Assembly: GCF_042186555.1 (NCBI RefSeq)
Contig: NC_133324.1
Location: 197,551,640 to 197,615,639 of the forward strand
Length of the DNA: 64,000 bases
Direction: 5' to 3'
Source of the DNA: Aquarana catesbeiana
Lineage: Eukaryota > Chordata > Amphibia > Anura > Ranidae
The translations under genes were made by a program, and so were the position numbers. The notes below the pieces were generated by a model. It made no database searches. It was not told the origin of the DNA and worked only from the letters and a program-made list of their open reading frames with translations. Positions 57,785 to 64,000 of the stretch are shown one piece after another. How positions within the stretch are numbered: the first letter of the stretch is position 1; each line of letters starts with the position of its first letter.

Positions 57785-58617
57785 TTACCGTGTATGGGCC
57801 TTGGCCTGGCTCCTGGTTCTGCTTCCAGTCTGCCCTGCTGCCAAGTACATCTGGTACTACCCGAGCACACCTGCCCTACAGTGCATCCCGCTTGTTCCAG
57901 CCACCTCATGGTGACCAGCTCTACAGACCACAGTAACTGGCAAACCATGCTTCTTTGGGCACTGCATTCCCTGTACCAACTTCAGGGGTGTGCTGCACTT
58001 ATCCGCAAGGGGAGCCCTCTCAGCACCTTGGCCTCCTACCTGGTACATGACATTTTAGTTCACATATAAGCTACATAAATAGGAAATTTACAAAAGGAGT
58101 GGTGTGTTTAGAATGGCATAGGGTTGGAGCTTCTGTAAGATTTTTTTATTACCATCTGGAGGGATTTTCCCTTACACCCTGTTACAAAAGGAAGAGATAG
58201 GAAATCTCTTCAATGGGGATACAGTAAAAAAGAAAAAAAACATTAATAATATAGTGGGGAAGATTTAGAACTATTTTTTTGGTTGACCATGTCTTTATGG
58301 TGACAATGTCTCCACCCATTTATTGTACAAGTGTCACAGGGACAGGAAGTGAGGGGAATAAATCTCCCAAATTAAGGAAAAAACCTGACAGAAATGCTAA
58401 ATCTTCCCCACCATATCCAAAACTTTAAAAAAAGTTTGAAGGGAATGACATTTAAATAAAAACCTTAGGTACTTTGCTTTTCTGTGAAAGGTCAACAGGA
58501 GTGTCCATTCATTTTATTTTCAGCCGTGCTCTATTATCTCACATTTCCTGCTAGTGTGTTACAATTCAATAAGACTTACAATCCGACCCATTCAACAAAC
58601 ATTTTTTTTATTTTTAG
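57785..58617. other. No gene; continuation of the repeat holding the hairpin, then AT-rich DNA
   Basis: 57,790-58,050 is C/T-rich (ggcctggctcctggttctg), as is the text before the MITE, so the MITE probably split one older repeat. From 58,060 onwards nothing is recognised. Confidence 0.4.
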
Positions 58618-58783
58618 GAAACAATCGGTTGAAGCTATGGATTATTTTAAAAGATGCCAGTTTCAACTTTTGCCATCTGTTCCTCCGTCTCATTATGAAC
58701 CTAAAGTGAACATAACTCACGGTTGCATCATAACAAAGGAAGATGTAAATGATAAGAACATGTGTGTATTCTTTAATTCATAA
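58618..58783 (+). CDS. Possible terminal exon of an unknown host gene
   Basis: A pyrimidine tract and AG acceptor (atttttttatttttag, AG at 58,616-58,617) precede a 54-codon frame, phase 1, running KQSVEAMDYFKRCQFQLLPS to NMCVFFNS and a TAA at 58,781-58,783. An AATAAA follows at 58,826-58,831. The layout is that of a last coding exon with a short 3' UTR. I do not recognise the protein, see no matching upstream exon, and short open frames with an acceptor by chance are common. No repeat family explains this segment. Confidence 0.3.
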
Positions 58784-58825
58784 ATCATACATCTGTTCCT
58801 TTTTCTTTATTGCTGACACAAGTCA

Positions 58826-58831
58826 AATAAA
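58826..58831 (+). promoter_or_regulatory. AATAAA polyadenylation-signal candidate
   Basis: In agtcaaataaacc, 43 bases after the stop of the possible exon. Confidence 0.3.
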
Positions 58832-59500
58832 CCATTTTTAGTATCTTCTCTAACATGTTTATTTAATGGAGCAAATAAATAAATAAATATTACATGGTGT
58901 TTTCTGAGCTCAGATTGGTGTAATATGATAATTTTCCTCATATTGTTTAATGGAAGTATAGACGTAAACAAGTATAGGAAAGAATATCTATTTCAATTCA
59001 GCACATTAGTATTTTATAATGGGTTTGAAAAGTACCCCCAGTCTGTAGTATAGAACATTCAGGTAGAAATATGAGCATGGATATTTCATTACTAAGTTGT
59101 TCACTGAAATATTGAGAGATCAGATTTGGATTTTCTTTTCAAAATGTCAGTGCTTCTGCTGATCTCAGATAAGCCTTGAACTCCATGTGTGACATTTCTG
59201 ACGCCATTTGCTAGATGGCCATACGTGGGGTGGCTTTAACTAGCAGGTTTAGTCATAATTAGGTTGAGTTGGTGGTAACTGAGTGAGAAACTGACGGACT
59301 CTTCTAAAAGGTCCTCTATGACCAGCTCTAATTAACAACAAATCAGTAGGTTCTTTCATGCACTAGAAACACAAATGAAAGTATCCACAATAATAAGCAT
59401 CACAACCAAAATTGTTTAACACTTTTATACATCATACGTCAAGTTTTTCCATCTCTACCAAGTTGGGATGATTCAGTGTTATTCTGGAAACTTTACGGTT
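58832..59500. other. No gene recognised
   Basis: AT-rich, with a short aaataaataaataaata repeat at about 58,872-58,888. Confidence 0.4.
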
Positions 59501-59751
59501 GCTTTACTAAAGGCAAACAGACTTTTTAACTCTGCAAGGGAATATTCCTCAGAGCTTAGTGAATCAGATGAAGCTCTGTTGCCTTCTATCATTCAATCAT
59601 GTGCAAGCAAAAATGTTGTTTTTATTTTTTGTTCTTACGCTTGATTCTTTAGAGGTGAAGTTTCACCTCATTCACTAAGCTCTGAGGATAATTCTCTTGC
59701 TGAGTGCAACTTCACTTGCAAAGTGAAAAGTCTGTTTTCCTTTAATAAATC
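59501..59751. mobile_element. Palindromic MITE, about 75-bp arms
   Basis: The left gctttactaaaggcaaacag (59,501) with actttttaactctgcaag is inverted at right cttgcaaagtgaaaagtc and tctgttttcctttaataaa (to 59,751). Inner arms share cagagcttagtgaat and its complement. Loop about 100 bp. Confidence 0.75.
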
Positions 59752-61831
59752 AGCCCCTATGTGCCTCAATGCATAGGGAAAGACTTTTTTCACTTTCTGT
59801 CTAACTAACTGATTTTTGCAAATCAGAGAAACAGCAGAGGTTTCCTAACATGTTGTAAAATCTCTACCATGTAATCGTTAGGACACACAATGCCTGCAAG
59901 GGCTCGTTATCACTCTGTAGTTAACCTCTCTGCAGCCTGATTTATCGCAAATGATGCTCATTTGTTGGTATTCCTTGCAAATACTGGGCTCTGCATGGCA
60001 AACCTAATAAAGATGTTCAGATGGCTCACTGTAAAAGTATTACATTGTTATGTGTCTTATGTCTTATGTCATTGTGTCTTGAGTCAAAATGTTCAGCCCA
60101 AATTTTTGGTTTGTTTTTGTGGCTCGATGATTCAATTGCAAGTTATAATAAACTTTATGTACAATTTAACCATGGTTTGAAAACATTTTATGAACCTGTA
60201 CCATAAAACTTAAATTACAATCATAACCGGAAGTGTTTAATTGCCTAGAGATGAGTAAATGGCCTGCTAGATGTAGATTGCAAGGCAGAAACAATTGTAC
60301 ATATGTCTGTATAAAACGTTGTAGAAAATTAAATGGAGGAGGATACATTCAGTAAAACAAACCTTTTGAAAAATTATCTTTATTGTTGACATAACAAAAA
60401 AGTATATATCCACTTCTTAATGGAAAACCCCTCTGAACCTCCACAGCAAGGAACCCTGTGGAATTTCAATAGTTTTTTTTTCAATCAATTGTGGATATAC
60501 ACCGTTTTTATAGTGAATGACTTCATATTTCAAGATTTCTTTGCTGCCACGTATTCCAACCCAAGATTTGGAATATAATTTTTAATTTTTTTTTATTTTG
60601 CATATTTACATCCATAACATAATTTGAAACATGTGGTGGTGATTTTCAAATTTTCTTTAAAAGTAAGATCTATGGTAGTCGCATAAAGTGGGTGAAACTT
60701 TTTTTTATTTTTGTATATTGATATACCTACCTAGTGACTCCAGACCTAGGTAGGGAGTGTGTTATTGTTTCTCTTTTTTCTTTTATTATGCTATTAAATT
60801 TCTACCTCTGCTACCAACATTCTTACAGGTAGTTGATTGGCAAGATTAGAGAGGCTTATACCAGAGACCTCTGCTAATTGCTCTTCCCCCAAACCGTCAC
60901 AAACATTCATGCTGTCTTGATGTGAACATGGATGTTTGTGACCAGAATATGCATACCAGTATCAGAAGCCTTTAGGTAGGTGTTAGCAAAATCTATTGTG
61001 TTCTGTTGTCAGCCTCTTTCTCCCATACACACACTCTAAAGTCAACATCACTAATTAGTGTTTTCAACACATTGTGTGGACAAGTAGCCTTTCAATAGCT
61101 TTGTCACTGGGATTCAAAGCAATAAAAGCCTCTGGAAGTTGACTGATGTGTTAAATGCACTCCAATAACAGCAGTATCAATGAAAATCAAGGACAACAAT
61201 GTTTTCCATGTTCACTTACTGCCATTTGTATGACATGGGGAAACACTCATTTCTCAGGACAATTAACCTGGACAAAAGAAAGACCAAATCTTGGTCTAAC
61301 ATGGAACCATGAATGCCAAAAGAGATTCTATCCAATTCAGTTCACACTCTGTGTTTACTTCTACTGATAGTATAAGGATAACCAAGTAACATAAAACTAT
61401 CAGGTATACTATAAGTATATATTACTCTAAAACAGTTCAGCCTTTGCTGTCCAATAATAATAAATACTATAAAATGCCAGTCTTCTAAAATAAATGATTC
61501 CATGAGGGCTTTCTTCTTAAATCTATTTCATTGTAACAAAAAAACAGATACCAATGGGTCATCATCTGTGGATATACTTGTAATGTAAGGGTCATGGATG
61601 ATTCTCAATGGTGGTTGACAATTGGAGCTTCCACTTTTTAACTGATTCTGGGTTTTGGTAATTATTGCTTATGATCTTGCAACAAAGCAACTCTTAGCTG
61701 CTTTTTTTATGTCCAGGAGACCTATATCAAATACAAAGTTAACAGTTCTTAGTAAAAAAACTTTGTGAGTATTCCAGGTGATTCTTAGTCATGCAACAAT
61801 GTATTTTTGGAATCACTGTGTAGTATGGCCT
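59752..61831. other. No gene or repeat recognised
   Basis: AT-rich; short frames lack domains. Confidence 0.4.
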
Positions 61832-62342
61832 TTAAAGTAGAACTATAGGCAACACTTTTTTTTCTTTTTTGGCTAGAGTAATGGAGGAACAATTGTATCC
61901 TGGTCAAAAAAGGGGCATTATTATTATTCTGAAGGGGTTATTCTGCTCACTATGGCCTGTCATGCTTCCAGTAACCCCTAATCATTAACACTGCCATACA
62001 AAGTTCAATGTTCTCCCATTCAATCCAGGGTAGGATTTAGTCACTGTTCTGCTGATAATTTTCCACCTGGCTCAATTGATTTTTAAATTGACTTTTGTTA
62101 AGCTACATGGTACTTGCAGGGCCAATCACAACTCAAATTTTGGCTGATTCAAAAGTAATCAGCCAAAATTCATACAATCTTTGTGAGGTTTAGATTAACA
62201 GTGCTGTAAAATTGAAATAGTCCAACCGCAGACTCTCACTATTCCATTTCTTTACATGAAGCATATACAAAGCTCATGCTTTAACTAGTCTTGCTAAAAA
62301 CATAAAATTTGATAAAATAATAATATTAGAGTTCAGCTTTAA
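61832..62342. mobile_element. TTAA MITE family H
   Basis: The left ttaaagtagaactataggc (61,832) and right attagagttcagctttaa (to 62,342) are inverted, with TTAA at both ends. A T-run follows the left end. No coding region. Confidence 0.6.
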
Positions 62343-63398
62343 ATAAAAAAAAATCAATAAAAAATATTTTAACATTAAAACATGGTAAGAAACCAGGTTT
62401 CTTGCAATTGTATAAGGACTTTATTTTTCTGAAGTATCTTTTGAGTTGCAGGATAAAAAAAAGGTACTCATATACAAAGCAAAATAGTTTTACGGTATAA
62501 ATGTTTTCAACATAATTATGTGGCAATCTGGCTGTGTATCAATAGAACACAATCCCAGGAGATTTCTACAGATGACTGTAAAGGCATCGATTGGAAAGGA
62601 TGAACTATCATCAGGTGATTTCTTTTATTCTCTTTTGATTGAGCAAAGATAAGCTTCTGCTGTGCGTTCCTCTAAATGGGAACTCACACAACATGCAATA
62701 TCCAGTGAATGTGTAAGTCAGAAGAAAAAAAAACAGAAATCCAGTGTTTGATAAAGTTTATGAAAAAAACAGAACCCCCCAATAATCATAATACCTTACA
62801 TTTCCAATAAATAATACTACAAGCTAAAATTATCTATTTTCTTTGTTAATATTTAAAATAATATGACAATGTAATGGACAGAAGTGCATCATATGTTTAG
62901 ACAATTATATAAAAGCATTTATAATGTTTTTTTACATGTTGTATGGAAATTCTAGGAGAATTTCAGATTCCCAAGTGTAATCTTTAGGGACATTTTTTAT
63001 GTGTTTTTTCCATTATAAACTTTCCTAGCCATGACACACCATGGTAATACAAAGTAAATGAAATTAATGCTGATAACATTTGTCAGATGTCAAATTAGTT
63101 TTAAGGAAGTAATTTTATTAAAAACCAAAATTGCCCCAAGGCATTGAGGGTACAAAGTAAAGTAAATGGATTGCTTTTAAAACATTCCTATTGACTGTTC
63201 ATATTCACTGAAAACCTACATATTCCTAGAATAGTTTATTAGAGGAAATCAGAGTGACTTTGACTTTCCAAAAGAAATAATGCTCTACCTTGTTGCTTAT
63301 TTTTGTTTTCCAAAAGAGTAATAATTATAGAAGTTTTTTTAAATTTATGAAAATGACCTAATCTGTAAAAAACAATTTACTTGTTTGCAAAACTCTTA
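62343..63398. other. No gene or repeat recognised
   Basis: AT-rich spacer before the last MITE. Confidence 0.4.
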
Positions 63399-63820
63399 TG
63401 CCCCGGATTTTCCGACGGAAAATGTGTGATAGGACCTTGTTGTCAGAAATTCCGACCGTGTGTAGGCTCCATCACACATTTTCCATCGGATTTTCCGACA
63501 CACAAAGTTTGAGAGCAGGATATAAAATTTTCCGACAACAAAATCCGTTGTCGGAAATTCCGATCGTGTGTACACAAATCCGACGGACAAAGTGCCACGC
63601 ATGCTCAGAATAAATAAAGAGACGAAAGCTATTGGCCACTGCCCCGTTTATAGTCCCGACGTATGTGTTTTACGTCACCGCGTTCAGAACGATCGGATTT
63701 TCCAACAACTTTGTGTGACCGTGTGTATGCAAGACAAGTTTGAGCCAACATCCGTCTGAAAAAATCCATGGATTTTGTTGTTGGAATGTCCGAACAAAGT
63801 CCGACCGTGTGTACGGGGCA
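63399..63820 (-). mobile_element. PIF/Harbinger-like MITE family F, copy 4, damaged left end
   Basis: The right end ccgaccgtgtgtacggggca is complete. The left end reads tgccccggattttccgacgg, missing about 12 bases of the tacacacggtc part of the terminal repeat. Orientation as copy 3. TTA/TAA flanks. Confidence 0.85.
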
Positions 63821-64000
63821 TAAGCCAATTGTTTCCTAACAAAATTTCCATAGTGTCGACAGTAATAGTTTGGATTTCCCATCACAGGGTGAATATCTTT
63901 GACAGGGAGAAAACATCAATACAATCCTGGCAAAAGTTGTAAGTTGTTACTATAAAAAAAAAATTGGGGCTCAAAAGCTACCTTTTCCTTTAAAGTGCAT
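63821..64000. other. No feature recognised to window end
   Basis: 180 bases of AT-rich sequence. Confidence 0.4.

Overview
This is vertebrate, intron-scale or intergenic DNA, most likely from a frog and probably a ranoid or ranid. The reasons are the AT-rich, repeat-dense texture, an Hsc70 (HSPA8) retrocopy of vertebrate type, and a characteristic mix of L1, CR1/L2, Penelope-like, Tc1 and hAT elements with many TTAA- and TWA-flanked MITEs. The species call is inference from remembered repeat style; no search was run. No intact host gene was found. The best host-gene candidate is one possible terminal exon at 58,618-58,783.

Layout. 1-2,300: 5' part of an L1-type element on the minus strand (5' UTR, frameshifted ORF1, long spacer, start of ORF2 running off the window). 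2,921-7,295: processed pseudogene of HSPA8 (minus), split by a 2-kb palindromic retroelement (4,391-6,441) that carries a hammerhead-like motif in its loop and was itself hit by a CR1/L2 fragment. 8-17 kb: dispersed repeats and a TTAA MITE with a 5'-truncated L1 inserted inside its terminal repeat. 17.4-22 kb and 28.6-30.3 kb: a hAT-like foldback family; two copies have 8-bp target duplications. 22.4-23.9 kb: a Tc1 relic, a tRNA-derived SINE and a TTAACC-ended transposon. 24.9-25.4 kb: a second palindrome with a degraded hammerhead-like motif in its loop. 26.9-28.2 kb: another foldback with a nested MITE. 31.5-36.5 kb: MITEs plus a Penelope-like GIY-YIG relic and, upstream of it on the same strand, a hammerhead-like motif. 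42.7-45.5 kb: an LTR-like segment, then an intact-looking Penelope-like ORF end with a GIY-YIG domain, followed by another hammerhead-like motif. 52-53.3 kb: a minisatellite split by two nested DNA transposons. 53.3-56 kb: a transposon that received a nearly complete Tc1 element. 57.2-63.8 kb: a perfect hairpin, two PIF/Harbinger-like MITEs, a palindromic MITE and a TTAA MITE.

How it fits together. The window is a record of layered transposition; nested order can be read at six or more loci. The most interesting thread is a set of hammerhead-ribozyme-like motifs sharing one architecture (CTGATGA-type box, short stem II, GAAA-type box, a two-base-pair stem III with a GC loop, and a 5-bp stem I). 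They lie next to Penelope-like coding relics or in the loops of long palindromes. Hammerhead ribozymes in Penelope-like elements are established knowledge; their repeated placement at the centre of long inverted repeats here is the observation most worth testing.
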